Assembly: GCA_018897105.1 (NCBI GenBank)
Contig: JAHILF010000141.1
Location: 1 to 64,000 of the forward strand
DNA: 64,000 bases
Source of the DNA: Pseudomonadota bacterium
Lineage (GTDB): Bacteria; Desulfobacterota; Desulfobulbia; Desulfobulbales; SURF-16
Reading direction: 5' to 3'
The notes beneath the pieces were generated by a model. The model searched no databases. It saw nothing but the letters and a program-made list of their open reading frames with translations, and was not told where the DNA came from. The position numbers and the translations under genes were made by a program. Shown here piece after piece: positions 54,405 through 63,510 of this stretch. Each line of letters begins with the position of its first letter. The first letter of the stretch is position 1.

Positions 54405-55286
54405 ATGACGCCGTTTCGAGGAGCCTTCGTGGCCATAGTGACACCATTTATTGATGGGCAGCTTGATGAGCAGGGCTTGAAGGATCTCATTGAGTTTCAG
54501 ATCAGTAACGGTACTCACGGCATCGTACCGTGCGGAACCACCGGGGAGTCAGCTACCTTGAGCCATGCCGAGCATCGTAGGGTGGTTGAGCTGACCATCA
54601 AGACGGTCAATGGCCGGGTCCCGGTCCTGGCCGGCACCGGTTCCAACTCCACCTCGGAAACCATCGAGCTGACCAGGCATGCCAAAGAGGCCGGGGCAGC
54701 GGGTGCTCTGGTCATTACGCCCTATTACAACAAGCCGTCCCAGGAAGGTCTGTACCAGCATTTCAAGACCGTGGCCGAGGCGGTGGAGCTTCCCCTGATT
54801 CTCTATAATGTTCCCTCCCGCACCGCCATTGACATGGCCGCCACCACCGTGGCCCGCTGCGCGGAGGTGGACAACATTGTGGGCATCAAAGAGGCTACCG
54901 GAGATATGAACCGGGCCTGTGATGTCATCCGGCGCTGCCCCAAGGATTTCGCCGTTCTGTCCGGTGATGATTTCACCTCCCTGTCTCTGGTGCTGCTCGG
55001 CGGTACCGGCGTGATTTCCGTCACCTCCAATGTGCATCCCAAGGGCATGTCCGACCTGATGAACGCTGGCCTGGCAGGGGACGTGGCCAAGGCCCGGGAG
55101 ATTCAATACCGGCTTTTCCCGCTCATGGGCGCCATGTTCTATGATACCAATCCGGTTCCGGCCAAGAAGGCGCTGGAGCTGATGGGCAAAATTAAATCCG
55201 GTGCTCCGCGCCAGCCGTTGTGGCACATGGGTGAAGAGCCCATGAACCGCATGAAGGCCGTGCTGAAAGAAATGAATATGATATAA
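54405..55286 (+). CDS. dapA: 4-hydroxy-tetrahydrodipicolinate synthase DapA
   Basis: Condenses pyruvate with aspartate semialdehyde. The 293-residue TIM barrel has GTTGESATLSHAEH, VLAGTGSNST, YYNKPSQEGLYQHF, LYNVPSRTA, and the Schiff-base Lys in VGIKEATGD. Strong GAGGAGG site. The ~250 bases upstream contain only a short open stretch without a start codon. Confidence 0.97.
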   Translation: MTPFRGAFVAIVTPFIDGQLDEQGLKDLIEFQISNGTHGIVPCGTTGESATLSHAEHRRVVELTIKTVNGRVPVLAGTGSNSTSETIELTRHAKEAGAAGALVITPYYNKPSQEGLYQHFKTVAEAVELPLILYNVPSRTAIDMAATTVARCAEVDNIVGIKEATGDMNRACDVIRRCPKDFAVLSGDDFTSLSLVLLGGTGVISVTSNVHPKGMSDLMNAGLAGDVAKAREIQYRLFPLMGAMFYDTNPVPAKKALELMGKIKSGAPRQPLWHMGEEPMNRMKAVLKEMNMI

Positions 55287-55310
55287 TTGATGGATTCGTA
55301 AAAACTGAAA

Positions 55311-55405
55311 ATTTACCACACAGAGCACAGAGCCCATAAGCTGACTGACTGTAGTAAAAATATTTCTCTGTAATCTCTGTGCGCTCTGTGGTTAAAAAAG
55401 ACTTT
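55311..55405. repeat. ~95-bp palindromic dispersed repeat, copy 2 (CACAGAG family)
   Basis: ATTTACCACACAGAGCACAG ... CTGACTGACTGTAGTAAAAA ... CTGTGCGCTCTGTGGTTAAA. It aligns over its whole length with copy 1 at 359-455, including the AAAAAAGACTTT flank. It fills the dapA-dapB gap. Confidence 0.82.
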
Positions 55406-55450
55406 TGGCGAGTTCATCATAATTGTTTTTTGCCAAATGGAGAAAAAGAT

Positions 55451-56260
55451 ATGACAAAAGTCATTGTTGCCGGAGCTTCCGGTCGGATGGGAAAGCGGGT
55501 TGGTTACATGGTGACCCAGAATCCCGCACTGCAGCTTGTCGGCGGTTTTGAGCAGGCCGGCAATCCCGCAGTGGGGAAGGATATCGGAGAGGTGGGTGGA
55601 TATGGCCCGGTGGGTGCCCTCATCGCGCCTGATCTGTCGGCAGTGATCGATCAGTGCGACGTGATTATTGACTTCACCTTTCATGCGGCCACCATGGGTT
55701 TTGCCAGGATCGCCGCCCAGCATAAAAAGGCCATGGTCATCGGCACCACTGGGCTGAGTCAGGAGAATCTGGCTGAACTGAAAGAGCTTGCCAAAGACAT
55801 TCCCATTGTCCAGGCGCCCAATATGGCGGTGGGAGTCAATGTGCTGTTTAAAATCACCCAGAAGGTGGCTGCCATCCTGGGCAATGATTATGACATTGAG
55901 ATTGTCGAGGCCCACCACCGGATGAAAAAGGACGCCCCCAGCGGCACGGCCTTAAAGCTTGGCGAGATGGCTGCCCTCGGTGTGGGCCGCGATTTGCAGA
56001 AAGTCGGAGTTTTTGAGCGAAACGGCATCATCGGCGAGCGGACCAAAGAGGAGATAGGCATCCAGACCATCCGTGGCGGGGATATCGTCGGCGAGCACAC
56101 GGTCTATTTTGCCGGGCCCGGTGAGCGGATTGAGCTGACCCATCGGGCTCACAGTCGCGACAATTTTGCCCGGGGCGCAGCAGTGGCCGCGGCCTGGATC
56201 GCCGGCAAGGCTAACGGCAAGTACAACATGTTCGATGTGCTGGAGCTTGGCGATCTCTAA
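55451..56260 (+). CDS. dapB: 4-hydroxy-tetrahydrodipicolinate reductase DapB
   Basis: NAD(P)H-dependent second step of the diaminopimelate branch. The 269-residue protein has [55 protein letters not shown] and [10 protein letters not shown]-type end ([15 protein letters not shown]). ATG at 55451 with GGAG upstream; the track start is in the repeat. Confidence 0.96.
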   Translation: MTKVIVAGASGRMGKRVGYMVTQNPALQLVGGFEQAGNPAVGKDIGEVGGYGPVGALIAPDLSAVIDQCDVIIDFTFHAATMGFARIAAQHKKAMVIGTTGLSQENLAELKELAKDIPIVQAPNMAVGVNVLFKITQKVAAILGNDYDIEIVEAHHRMKKDAPSGTALKLGEMAALGVGRDLQKVGVFERNGIIGERTKEEIGIQTIRGGDIVGEHTVYFAGPGERIELTHRAHSRDNFARGAAVAAAWIAGKANGKYNMFDVLELGDL

Positions 56261-56286
56261 AAGCTGCCATTCTACAGCTGACGAGT

Positions 56287-56504
56287 ATGTTCAACGACAC
56301 TCAGCGACAGCAGGCCAGTACAGCTGCCATGATCCGCTCGGTGGCCGAACTGATCAGCTTTATATCTCCGGGATTATGCCCCTTCTACCCGGTGATGTGA
56401 TCACCACCGGTACGCCGGCAGGAGTGGGACAACTGCCGGTTGGCGATACGGTAAGCATCGCCATCGGGCCGTTCGGCGCCTTGACCAATCCGGTGCGGTC
56501 ATGA
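56287..56504 (+). pseudogene. Fumarylacetoacetate hydrolase family protein, 3' remnant
   Basis: Frame 1 reads [27 protein letters not shown]; after a shift, the next frame reads [20 protein letters not shown] to NPVRS. Together these are the C-terminal third of an FAH-family hydrolase (NDTxRQ, SVAELI, [14 protein letters not shown]). The N-terminal two thirds are absent, so it is a decayed fragment between dapB and folK. Confidence 0.85.
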
Positions 56505-56529
56505 CCGTCGTCGGCAGGAGGGGAATCTA

Positions 56530-57021
56530 GTGGCCCATGCCTTTATCGGACTCGGCTCCAACCTGGGCGACGGGCAAAGAAATCTGCTTGCCGCCTGGCA
56601 AAGGCTGCAGGAAGAGGCGGGACGGGCTGTGGCCCTTTCACCGCCCTTTTTGACTGAACCGGTGGGCATGGAGAGCGATCAATTGTTCACCAACGCCGTG
56701 GGTCTGCTGGAAACCGGTCTTGCGCCGCAGGATCTCCTTGAAAAGATGATGGGGATCGAAGCCGAGCTGGGACGAGACCGGCAGAAGGGCAGGGACCGGA
56801 CGGTGGATCTTGATCTGCTTTATTATGACGATCTGGTGAGCAAAACCAGCTCGCTCACCCTGCCACATCCTGAAATCGCCAACCGGCGTTTTGTGCTTGC
56901 CCCTCTTGCTGCGGTGGCGCCGTTGCACGTTCATCCCGTCCTGCGCCTGACATCGCTTGACATGCTGCAGAGGCTTGTCCGGCAAACCGGGGTGACGCAG
57001 ATCTTCTGGGAGAAAACATGA
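56530..57021 (+). CDS. folK: 2-amino-4-hydroxy-6-hydroxymethyldihydropteridine pyrophosphokinase FolK
   Basis: Folate biosynthesis kinase, 163 residues: FIGLGSNLGDGQRNLLAA, DRTVDLDLLYYDD, and LPHPEIANRRFVLAPLA. GTG start at 56530 following AGGAGGGG. It overlaps the next gene by four bases. Confidence 0.94.
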   Translation: MAHAFIGLGSNLGDGQRNLLAAWQRLQEEAGRAVALSPPFLTEPVGMESDQLFTNAVGLLETGLAPQDLLEKMMGIEAELGRDRQKGRDRTVDLDLLYYDDLVSKTSSLTLPHPEIANRRFVLAPLAAVAPLHVHPVLRLTSLDMLQRLVRQTGVTQIFWEKT

Positions 57022-57287
57022 GTCCTTTACGTATCATTATTCTGGCAGCACTGTGCTATATCCTCTACCGGCTGCTTTTTGCCGGCAAGAAAAAGGAGAA
57101 GATGCCACCCCGGCCTGTCTCCCCCAGTTCCACCGCCGTCCAGGATGTGTTGGTGGAAGATCCGGTCTGCCATACCTATGTGCCGCAGAAGCAGGCGATT
57201 CGGGCTGCCAAAGACGGCAAAACTTACTATTTCTGCAGTGAAAAGTGCTGCCAAACTTTTTTAGCGGGTAAAGGAGAACAACAATGA
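57018..57287 (+). CDS. Small membrane-anchored YHS/TRASH-like protein
   Basis: An 89-residue protein. One N-terminal membrane helix ([17 protein letters not shown]), a basic linker, and a metal-binding YHS-type domain ([16 protein letters not shown], then [14 protein letters not shown]). Similar PP0621-like proteins are common next to folate or cell-wall genes; the bound metal and role are unknown. Coupled to folK and to the transaldolase gene by four-base overlaps. Confidence 0.82.
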   Translation: MSPLRIIILAALCYILYRLLFAGKKKEKMPPRPVSPSSTAVQDVLVEDPVCHTYVPQKQAIRAAKDGKTYYFCSEKCCQTFLAGKGEQQ

Positions 57288-57928
57288 AGTTTTTTATTGA
57301 TACAGCCAATATTGAAGAGATTAAAAAAGGTGTGGAAATGGGCATGGTTGATGGCGTCACCACCAATCCTTCCCTCATTGCCAGGGAAAAGAAACCTTTT
57401 GAAAAGATTTTGAAGGAAATCTGCGCCATAGTGGATGGTCCCATCAGCGCCGAGGTGGTCAGTCTTGATGCGGAAGGCATGCTGGTTGAGGGGCGGCAGC
57501 TTGCCTCCCTGCACAAGAACATTGTCATCAAGGTGCCGATGATCACGGAAGGCCTCAAGGCGGTCAAACAGTTTGCCGCAGAAGGGATCAAGACCAACGT
57601 GACCCTGGTTTTTTCCGCTACCCAGGCCCTGCTTGCCGCCAAAGCCGGAGCAACCTTTGTCAGTCCCTTTGTCGGCAGGCTTGATGATATCTCCTTGACC
57701 GGCATGGATGTGGTCAGTGATATCATGACCATTTATGACAACTACGGTTACCAGACGGAAGTGATCGTGGCCAGCATCCGCAACCCGGTGCATGTGCTTG
57801 ACGCTGCGCTCATCGGGGCGGATATCGCCACCATCCCCTATAATGTCATTGCCCAGCTGGCCAAACATCCCCTGACAGACCTCGGCATGGAAAAATTTCT
57901 GGCAGATTGGGAAAAAAGAAAAAAGTAA
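57284..57928 (+). CDS. fsa: Transaldolase / fructose-6-phosphate aldolase (TalC/FSA type)
   Basis: A 214-residue small transaldolase: [43 protein letters not shown] with the Schiff-base Lys, [23 protein letters not shown]. Transaldolase and F6P aldolase cannot be separated by eye. Confidence 0.92.
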   Translation: MKFFIDTANIEEIKKGVEMGMVDGVTTNPSLIAREKKPFEKILKEICAIVDGPISAEVVSLDAEGMLVEGRQLASLHKNIVIKVPMITEGLKAVKQFAAEGIKTNVTLVFSATQALLAAKAGATFVSPFVGRLDDISLTGMDVVSDIMTIYDNYGYQTEVIVASIRNPVHVLDAALIGADIATIPYNVIAQLAKHPLTDLGMEKFLADWEKRKK

Positions 57929-57964
57929 GCTGACGGGAGATTTTTTTAGAACTATAATAAATCC

Positions 57965-58576
57965 ATGTCTACTTTGTTGAGGTCATGGATTATTATTGCG
58001 GTGCTGTGGGCGTTGCTGCCTTCGGTTTCATTTGCGACCATGTATACTTTTGTGGATGAAAACGGGGTGATACACTTTTCCAATGTGCCCAATGACCGCC
58101 GCTACGTCAAGGTGAATACCCTGTCGCGCAGCCAGCTTCGGGCTCCTACGCCAAGGTATATCAACCCGAGGGAATATGAGCATTATATCCAATCGGTGGG
58201 CAGCCGCTACCAGATTGATCCGCTGCTCATCCGGGCGGTGATCAAGGCAGAGTCGAATTTTGACGCTCTGGCCCTCTCCTGCAAGGGGGCACAGGGGTTG
58301 ATGCAGCTCATGCCCGGCACGGCAAGGGATATGCGGGTATCAGACCCCTTTGATCCCCGGGAGAATATCAACGGCGGCACCCGCTATCTGCGAAAAATGC
58401 TGAATATCTTTGATGATGATCTGCATCTTGCTCTGGCGGCGTATAATGCCGGCCCGGAAGCGGTAAAAAGCATCGGCCGCATTCCGGACTTTCCGGAGAC
58501 CATTGAATATGTCGAAAGAGTTCTGCGCCATTACCGGCGCTATCAGGTCGCTTCTTCCTCTGAAACAGGAGGATGA
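57965..58576 (+). CDS. Soluble lytic murein transglycosylase (SLT, DUF4124 N-terminus)
   Basis: A 203-residue exported protein. Signal peptide ending PSVSFA, a DUF4124-like segment (MYTFVDENGVIHFSNVPND), then an SLT domain with catalytic Glu in IKAESNFD, GAQGLMQLMPGTA and ALAAYNAGPEAV. It cleaves peptidoglycan glycan strands. Confidence 0.9.
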   Translation: MSTLLRSWIIIAVLWALLPSVSFATMYTFVDENGVIHFSNVPNDRRYVKVNTLSRSQLRAPTPRYINPREYEHYIQSVGSRYQIDPLLIRAVIKAESNFDALALSCKGAQGLMQLMPGTARDMRVSDPFDPRENINGGTRYLRKMLNIFDDDLHLALAAYNAGPEAVKSIGRIPDFPETIEYVERVLRHYRRYQVASSSETGG

Positions 58577-58600
58577 GGCGGTGGCTAAGGTGTTGATACT

Positions 58601-59158
58601 TTGAGTCAGTATACCCATGTCCCTAATATTCTGACAGGCTACCGGTTTGTTGCCGCCCCGCTTCTGCTCTTCTGTCTTTACCCCGGCGCCGAGACCTGGG
58701 TCAGCCTGCTGGGGTTTTGCCTCTATCTGTCCGCCGCGCTGACCGATCTGGCTGACGGCTATATCGCCAGAAAATACAAGGTGGAATCGGTGCTGGGCAA
58801 GCTGATGGACCCGCTGGCTGACAAGGTGCTGGTGGCCTCGGTACTGGTCATGTTGATTCCTCTGGGCAGGATGCCCGCCTGGGTGGCCTTTGTCATTCTC
58901 TCCCGGGAGTTGGTGGTGACCGGCCTGCGCGGTGTTGCCGCCTCCTCCGGCCTGGTGATTGCCGCCAGCTGGCTGGGCAAATGGAAAAGCGTGGTCCAGC
59001 TCATCGCTCTGGGCACCCTGATGTTTCCCGAGGGGGTGCTGCCCATTCCCTATCTGTACCAGATCGGCCTGGTGCTCCTCTACGCTGCCCTCTTTCTGAC
59101 CATCTGGTCCGGCATCGACTATTTCTACCGCTTTCAGAAAGTGTATCTCAATCCCTGA
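58601..59158 (+). CDS. pgsA: CDP-diacylglycerol-glycerol-3-phosphate 3-phosphatidyltransferase PgsA
   Basis: A 185-residue integral membrane enzyme starting phosphatidylglycerol synthesis. CDP-alcohol phosphotransferase motif DLADGYIARKYKVESVLGKL continuing to MDPLADK. It starts at a TTG (58601) behind AAGGTG; no in-frame ATG lies before the conserved N-terminus (NILTGYRF). Confidence 0.92.
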   Translation: MSQYTHVPNILTGYRFVAAPLLLFCLYPGAETWVSLLGFCLYLSAALTDLADGYIARKYKVESVLGKLMDPLADKVLVASVLVMLIPLGRMPAWVAFVILSRELVVTGLRGVAASSGLVIAASWLGKWKSVVQLIALGTLMFPEGVLPIPYLYQIGLVLLYAALFLTIWSGIDYFYRFQKVYLNP

Positions 59159-59410
59159 TCCGCCCGCTGTCGCAAGGGTACCCACAAGGGGTACCCCCTT
59201 ACAACCCCCATCTCCTGGCCCCAACCCTTCCGTCATCCGCTTTCCCTATATCCCGAGATTTTTAAATCAAGATTTCCAATTTGACTTATAGGGAAATCTT
59301 TATATTTTGTAGTATGCTTGATAGCGATATTTATTATTGAAAAGTCGGATACATATAACGGAAAGGCGCAAAATTGACAGGAAGCCGAATGGCTTGGAGG
59401 GAGCAGGAAC

Positions 59411-60700
59411 ATGGCGGATTTTGAAGTGAAGGCGTACCCGGAGATGTGGCAGGAGCTGGGGGTTGATGTGGCAAGGTTTGACAAGGCGCGGCAGATGCTG
59501 GGCAGCGCCTATGCCTCCATCTATCTTTCCCAGCTGAACCGGCCAACCCGCATGGATTATTTTGACAACATGGTTGCGGAGATCCATGGCGGCCGGGTGC
59601 AGGAGTTGGTGGCCGCCAAAAAAGAGGGACGGCCGGTGGTGGGCACTTTCTGTGTCTATATCCCGGAGGAGGTGGTGGTGGCTGCCGGCGGCATCTGTGT
59701 GGGATTGTGCGGCGGCTCCCAAGGCTCCATCCCGGATGCGGAAAAGATTCTGCCCCGCAATATCTGCCCCATGGTCAAGTCAGCCTATGGCTTCAAGGCC
59801 GGTAAAATCTGCCCCTATTTCCAGGTGGTTGATTTTGTCTATGGCGAAACCACCTGCGATGCCAAGAAAAAGACCTGGGAGATCCTGGACAGACTCGTTC
59901 CCACCCATGTCATGGAGATCCCGCAGATGAAAAACAAGCGGGACAAGGACCTGTGGCTCGATGAGGTGAAGGAGTTCAAGCGCAAGGTTGAGGGGGTTTC
60001 CGGAAAAAAGATATCCGCCGATGATCTGGCAGCAGCCATCAAGGTCATCAATAACAAACGTCGGGCCCTGCAGCGGCTGACCCGGCTGCGGGCCAACAAT
60101 CCGGCGCCCATCAGCGGCAAGGATGCCCTGCTCATTGAGCAGATCGCCTTTTATGATGAGCCGGTGCGTTTTGCCGAGAAAGTAAATGCCCTGTGCGATG
60201 AGCTGGAGGAGAGGGTCAAAAAGGGTGAAGGCGTCATGCCTGCTGATGCTCCCCGGGTGATGGTGGCCGGCGTGCCCATGGCCCTGCCCAACTGGAAGGT
60301 GCACAACCTGGTGGAGACCGCCGGCGCGGTCATCGTGGGCGAGGAGAGCTGTATCGGCAGCCGCTATTTCAAGGATCTCATTGACGAGAACGTCAGCGAT
60401 ATGGATAGCCAGCTCGATGTGCTGACCGACCGCTACATGAAGATAGACTGCTCCTGTTTTACCCCCAACGATGAGCGCATCGACCAGGTGATCAAAGAGT
60501 ACCGGGAAAGCACGGCCCAGGGAATTCTCCATTATTCCCTGCAGTTCTGCCATACCTACAATATTGAGGAGATCAGGATCAAAGAGGCCTGCCAGCAGGA
60601 AGGCATCCCCTATCTCTCCATTGAGTCCGATTATTCTCCCGAGGATGTGGGGCAACTGCAGACCAGAATCGAGGCATTTCTGGAGCAGATCAGGGGCTGA
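59411..60700 (+). CDS. HgdB-like double-cubane-cluster protein
   Basis: A 429-residue protein of the 2-hydroxyacyl-CoA dehydratase D-component superfamily. Cys-rich core: GTFCVYIPEEVVVAAGGICVGLCGG, RNICPMVKSAYG, GKICPYFQVVDF, ETTCDAKKK; later EESCIGSRYF, IDCSCF and LQFCHTYN. The single large subunit paired with its activator matches the double-cubane [Fe8S9] proteins, which reduce small molecules such as acetylene in vitro. The physiological substrate is unknown. No dehydratase partner subunit or CoA-transferase is nearby, which argues against amino-acid fermentation. Joined to the activator by a TGATG overlap. Confidence 0.86.
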   Translation: MADFEVKAYPEMWQELGVDVARFDKARQMLGSAYASIYLSQLNRPTRMDYFDNMVAEIHGGRVQELVAAKKEGRPVVGTFCVYIPEEVVVAAGGICVGLCGGSQGSIPDAEKILPRNICPMVKSAYGFKAGKICPYFQVVDFVYGETTCDAKKKTWEILDRLVPTHVMEIPQMKNKRDKDLWLDEVKEFKRKVEGVSGKKISADDLAAAIKVINNKRRALQRLTRLRANNPAPISGKDALLIEQIAFYDEPVRFAEKVNALCDELEERVKKGEGVMPADAPRVMVAGVPMALPNWKVHNLVETAGAVIVGEESCIGSRYFKDLIDENVSDMDSQLDVLTDRYMKIDCSCFTPNDERIDQVIKEYRESTAQGILHYSLQFCHTYNIEEIRIKEACQQEGIPYLSIESDYSPEDVGQLQTRIEAFLEQIRG

Positions 60701-61449
60701 TGATGTTTGTCGGCGTAGATCTGGGCTCCCGCACCGTCAAAATTGCCGCACTCCAGGATGGCCGGCTTATCGGCCATCAGATCCGGGAGAGCGGTTTTGA
60801 TCCGCACCGGCAGTCGCAGGAGATGATGGCCGGCTTTGATCCGGTCAGGGTGGTGGCCACCGGCTACGGACGCCACTTGGCCCACAAGCATTTTGCCCAT
60901 GAGGTGATCACCGAGATCAAGGCCCATGCCCTGGGGGCCAGATATTATTTCCCGGATTGCCGCACCATTGTCGATATCGGCGGCCAGGATTCCAAGGTGA
61001 TCGCTCTCGATGAGGCAGGCCGGGTCAGCAACTTCCAGATGAATGACAAGTGCGCCGCGGGAACCGGCCGCTTTCTGGAAATCATGGCAGCCACCCTGGG
61101 TTACAGCCTGGATGAGTTCGGTCCGGCCGCCCTGGAGTCCGAGCAGGACGTGGCCATCAACTCCATGTGCACGGTGTTTGCCGAGTCCGAGGTAATTTCC
61201 ATGAAGAACCGCGGGGTGCCGGCCAGGGATATTGCCATGGGGGTGCATCTCTCCGTGGTCAGCAGGCTGATCGGCATGCTGAACAGGGTGGGTTACGGCG
61301 ACTGCCTGGTCTTTTCCGGCGGTGTGGCCCGTAATCCCTGCATCGTGAAACTGCTGCAGGCACGGCTGGAAGGGGTCACCGTGCTGTCCCCTGAATTGCC
61401 GGATATCGTCGGCGCCCTGGGGGCGGCCATCCAGGCCGGTCTGGCATGA
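60700..61449 (+). CDS. HgdC-like ATP-dependent activator (BcrAD/BadFG ATPase)
   Basis: A 249-residue ASKHA-fold ATPase that injects a low-potential electron into its partner. Phosphate loop GVDLGSRTVKIA, DIGGQDSKVIAL, and the two cluster Cys in MNDKCAAGTGRFLE and NSMCTVFAESEV of the dimer 4Fe-4S. Two adjacent ATGs (60700, 60703) are possible. Confidence 0.9.
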   Translation: MMFVGVDLGSRTVKIAALQDGRLIGHQIRESGFDPHRQSQEMMAGFDPVRVVATGYGRHLAHKHFAHEVITEIKAHALGARYYFPDCRTIVDIGGQDSKVIALDEAGRVSNFQMNDKCAAGTGRFLEIMAATLGYSLDEFGPAALESEQDVAINSMCTVFAESEVISMKNRGVPARDIAMGVHLSVVSRLIGMLNRVGYGDCLVFSGGVARNPCIVKLLQARLEGVTVLSPELPDIVGALGAAIQAGLA

Positions 61450-61928
61450 CGGCCCTGCCGAGGATATTTATTTCATCCCGGGGCTATCTGCTGGTCCGTA
61501 GTCTGCTTGGCCTGCTTTTCCTCTATGCCGGCATCATGAAGCTGGGCAACCTGCAGGGGTTCGGCGCGGTGATTGACGATTTCGGCCTGCTGCCGGAAAC
61601 CCTGGTCTGGCCGGTTGCCGTCATACTGCCTGCCGTGGAACTGCTTGCCGCTCTGGGGCTGCTGCTTGACATGCGGGGGGCGCTTTCTGCGGTGGTTATT
61701 ATGCTGCTGCTGTTTATCGCTGTGCTCTCCTACGGCATCCGGCTCGGGCTTGATATTGATTGCGGCTGTTTTGGCCCGGAAGCGGCTGAGACCCAGGTCT
61801 ATAACAGTCTGCACAGCTCGCTGGCGCGGGATATGGCCATGATGATGGGCGCTGTCTATCTCTATTGGTGGCGCCAAACGCAGTTAACGAAACAGGCCCG
61901 GCAGGGGCTGTTTATCAGAAATAAATGA
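61446..61928 (+). CDS. MauE/DoxX-like redox-associated membrane protein
   Basis: A 160-residue protein with four predicted membrane helices (RSLLGLLFLYAGIMKL; VWPVAVILPAVELLAALGL; AVVIMLLLFIAVLSYGI; MAMMMGAVYLYWW). A conserved Cys pair lies in LDIDCGCFGPEA. MauE-type proteins are linked to disulfide or cofactor handling in the periplasm. Overlaps the activator by four bases (ATGA). Confidence 0.82.
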   Translation: MTALPRIFISSRGYLLVRSLLGLLFLYAGIMKLGNLQGFGAVIDDFGLLPETLVWPVAVILPAVELLAALGLLLDMRGALSAVVIMLLLFIAVLSYGIRLGLDIDCGCFGPEAAETQVYNSLHSSLARDMAMMMGAVYLYWWRQTQLTKQARQGLFIRNK

Positions 61929-61946
61929 ATAAATGAGGAGAACGAA

Positions 61947-62480
61947 ATGAGCAAGAGTAAAACTTTGATTGTGCTTTCGCTGCTGGTTATGCTGCTGGCC
62001 TTTTCATCGCAGGCCTTTGCCTTTGGCAAGAATAAATTCGAGCAGGAAGTGGAGACTGAGGCAGCAGCGATCAAGCTGGTGCGGGAGGTGCAGCGGGGCG
62101 GCTATGATGTCATCTCCACCGAGGAATTGAAGAAAATGATCGATTCCGGCAAGGACATGCTCATTGTTGATACCATGCCCTATGATTCCAGTTATAAAAA
62201 GGAACACATCCCCGGCGCCAAACAGTTTCTCTTTCCCATCCCGGATATGCCGGAATGGGACACCAAGGAGACAGACGGCAAGACCATGGAAGATTACGCC
62301 GCCCTGCTCGGCCCGGATAAGGACAAGACAATCGTAGTCTACTGCGGCTTTGTCAAGTGCACACGCAGCCATAACGGGGCCGAATGGGCCAAAAAGCTCG
62401 GCTACAAGAATGTGCTGCGCCAGCCCGGCGGTATTTTTGCCTGGAAGGGCGCCGGATACCCGGCGGAAAGCGTAAAATAA
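61947..62480 (+). CDS. Exported rhodanese-like protein
   Basis: A 177-residue protein. Signal peptide MLLAFSSQAFAFG, then a rhodanese fold: VISTEELKKMI, LIVDTMPYDSSYKKEHIPGA, and active-site loop VVYCGFVKCTRSHNGA with Cys. Probably handles persulfide sulfur in the periplasm; last in the HgdB/HgdC/MauE/rhodanese run. Confidence 0.88.
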   Translation: MSKSKTLIVLSLLVMLLAFSSQAFAFGKNKFEQEVETEAAAIKLVREVQRGGYDVISTEELKKMIDSGKDMLIVDTMPYDSSYKKEHIPGAKQFLFPIPDMPEWDTKETDGKTMEDYAALLGPDKDKTIVVYCGFVKCTRSHNGAEWAKKLGYKNVLRQPGGIFAWKGAGYPAESVK

Positions 62481-62541
62481 TGGTGGCGCCGCAGTGGGGG
62501 TTTCATGCCCGCCCTCGCGCAACATAAGGGGCGCTGTGCAG

Positions 62542-62561
62542 GGGCGGTTCGTGAACCGCCC
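62542..62561. repeat. GGGCGGTTCGTGAACCGCCC palindrome
   Basis: A perfect 9-bp inverted repeat with a two-base centre, between the rhodanese and the RelE-like gene. Similar palindromes are dispersed in many genomes; only one copy is seen here. Confidence 0.6.
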
Positions 62562-62579
62562 TTGGAGAAGTGAGGAGCC

Positions 62580-63077
62580 ATGGAATTATCGCTTTACCGA
62601 ACACCTCTTTTCGAGAAACAGCTGAAGGCGTTGGATAAGGCTGATAAGAAGGGAGCCCAGGCCGCGGAGCGGGCCGCAGAGATCATCAGACAGCTGTCCG
62701 TGGATGGCTGGCAGTGGGTGGCCATGATGAACAAACGCACTAAACGCGGGGAGCTGCGGGTCAGAAAATGTCTGAAATATGACCTGGGCAGCGGCTACCG
62801 GCTGATCAGTCTGAAAAGGGACAGCGAGTTGTTTCTGCTCTATGTGGGCACCCATGACGAGTGCGACCGCTGGCTCAACAAGAAGCGGGGCAGCAAGCTG
62901 CAGGTGGAACCCGAGAGTTTCATCTTTGTGGCGGAAAACGTTGAAACCCCATCCGGCCAGTTAGCCGATACGCCGGTGGAGGAGATGGTTGCTCAGGATG
63001 AGTATGAGGAGCAGCTGTCCGCCAAATTGAGTGATCCGGTGCTGCGCCAGGTTTTCCGGGGTATCTGCCAAAGATGA
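62580..63077 (+). CDS. RelE/ParE-fold-like protein with C-terminal extension
   Basis: A 165-residue protein. The first ~105 residues (PLFEKQLKALDKADKKGAQA, then LRVRKCLKYDLGSGYRLISL and LLYVGTHDECDRWL) fit the RelE-type fold. The acidic C-terminal ~60 residues do not resemble known toxins. No antitoxin gene lies next to it, so a housekeeping or regulatory role is possible. ATG follows GAGGAG. Confidence 0.65.
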   Translation: MELSLYRTPLFEKQLKALDKADKKGAQAAERAAEIIRQLSVDGWQWVAMMNKRTKRGELRVRKCLKYDLGSGYRLISLKRDSELFLLYVGTHDECDRWLNKKRGSKLQVEPESFIFVAENVETPSGQLADTPVEEMVAQDEYEEQLSAKLSDPVLRQVFRGICQR

Positions 63078-63313
63078 AATAGCCGGCTGCCCGGCGGAAG
63101 TTTGCTGCCTGCCATGTTTCTCTTCAAAAGTTCACCGCCCGTGGCGATGAGAGAGGAATTTTTCCGTCCTCGGTTTTTCTCATTTGTCCCCCTGGCAAAA
63201 ACACTTGAAAATTAACAGGAAGTAGTATATTTAAGGTCATTGCGGAGCCGCATTCTGCTCTTCAATAATAGGAGTTGCAGTTTCAGACTGCAGCGCCCAC
63301 ATAAATAAAAAAA

Positions 63314-63400
63314 GCCGGAGTGGTGAAACTGGTAGACGCACGGGACTCAAAATCCCGCGACCGCAAGGTCATGTCGGTTCGAGCCCGACCTCCGGCACCA
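63314..63400 (+). tRNA. tRNA-Leu (anticodon CAA)
   Basis: Acceptor GCCGGAG pairs with CTCCGGC, with A discriminator and encoded CCA. Anticodon stem CGGGA/TCCCG encloses loop CTCAAAA, anticodon CAA. A long variable arm (ACCGCAAGGT) and GGTTCGAGCCC T-loop fit class II tRNA-Leu. It is a typical integration site, and an integrase tail follows. Confidence 0.97.
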
Positions 63401-63410
63401 ATAAAATAAA

Positions 63411-63445
63411 GGGGTTATAGCGCGATTGCTGTAACCCCTTTTTCT
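63411..63445 (+). terminator. Rho-independent terminator of tRNA-Leu
   Basis: GGGGTTATAGC and GCTGTAACCCC form a stem, followed by TTTTTCTTTGTTT. Confidence 0.88.
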
Positions 63446-63510
63446 TTGTTTTTTTGGTCTGTGTAATTCCTGTGTAATTGCGTCAGAAAAAGGTCTTCCT
63501 GTTTGCCTGT

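Noticed and set aside
53110-55450. Lysine riboswitch or other metabolite-sensing leader in the lysA-dapB region
   Set aside because: The leaders are short or occupied by the dispersed palindrome; no lysine-riboswitch-like conserved segments were seen.
59159-59410. GGGTACC palindrome and a TTGACT/TATTTT promoter before the HgdB-like gene
   Set aside because: The palindrome is short and the promoter match is weak in an AT-rich stretch, so neither is listed as a feature.
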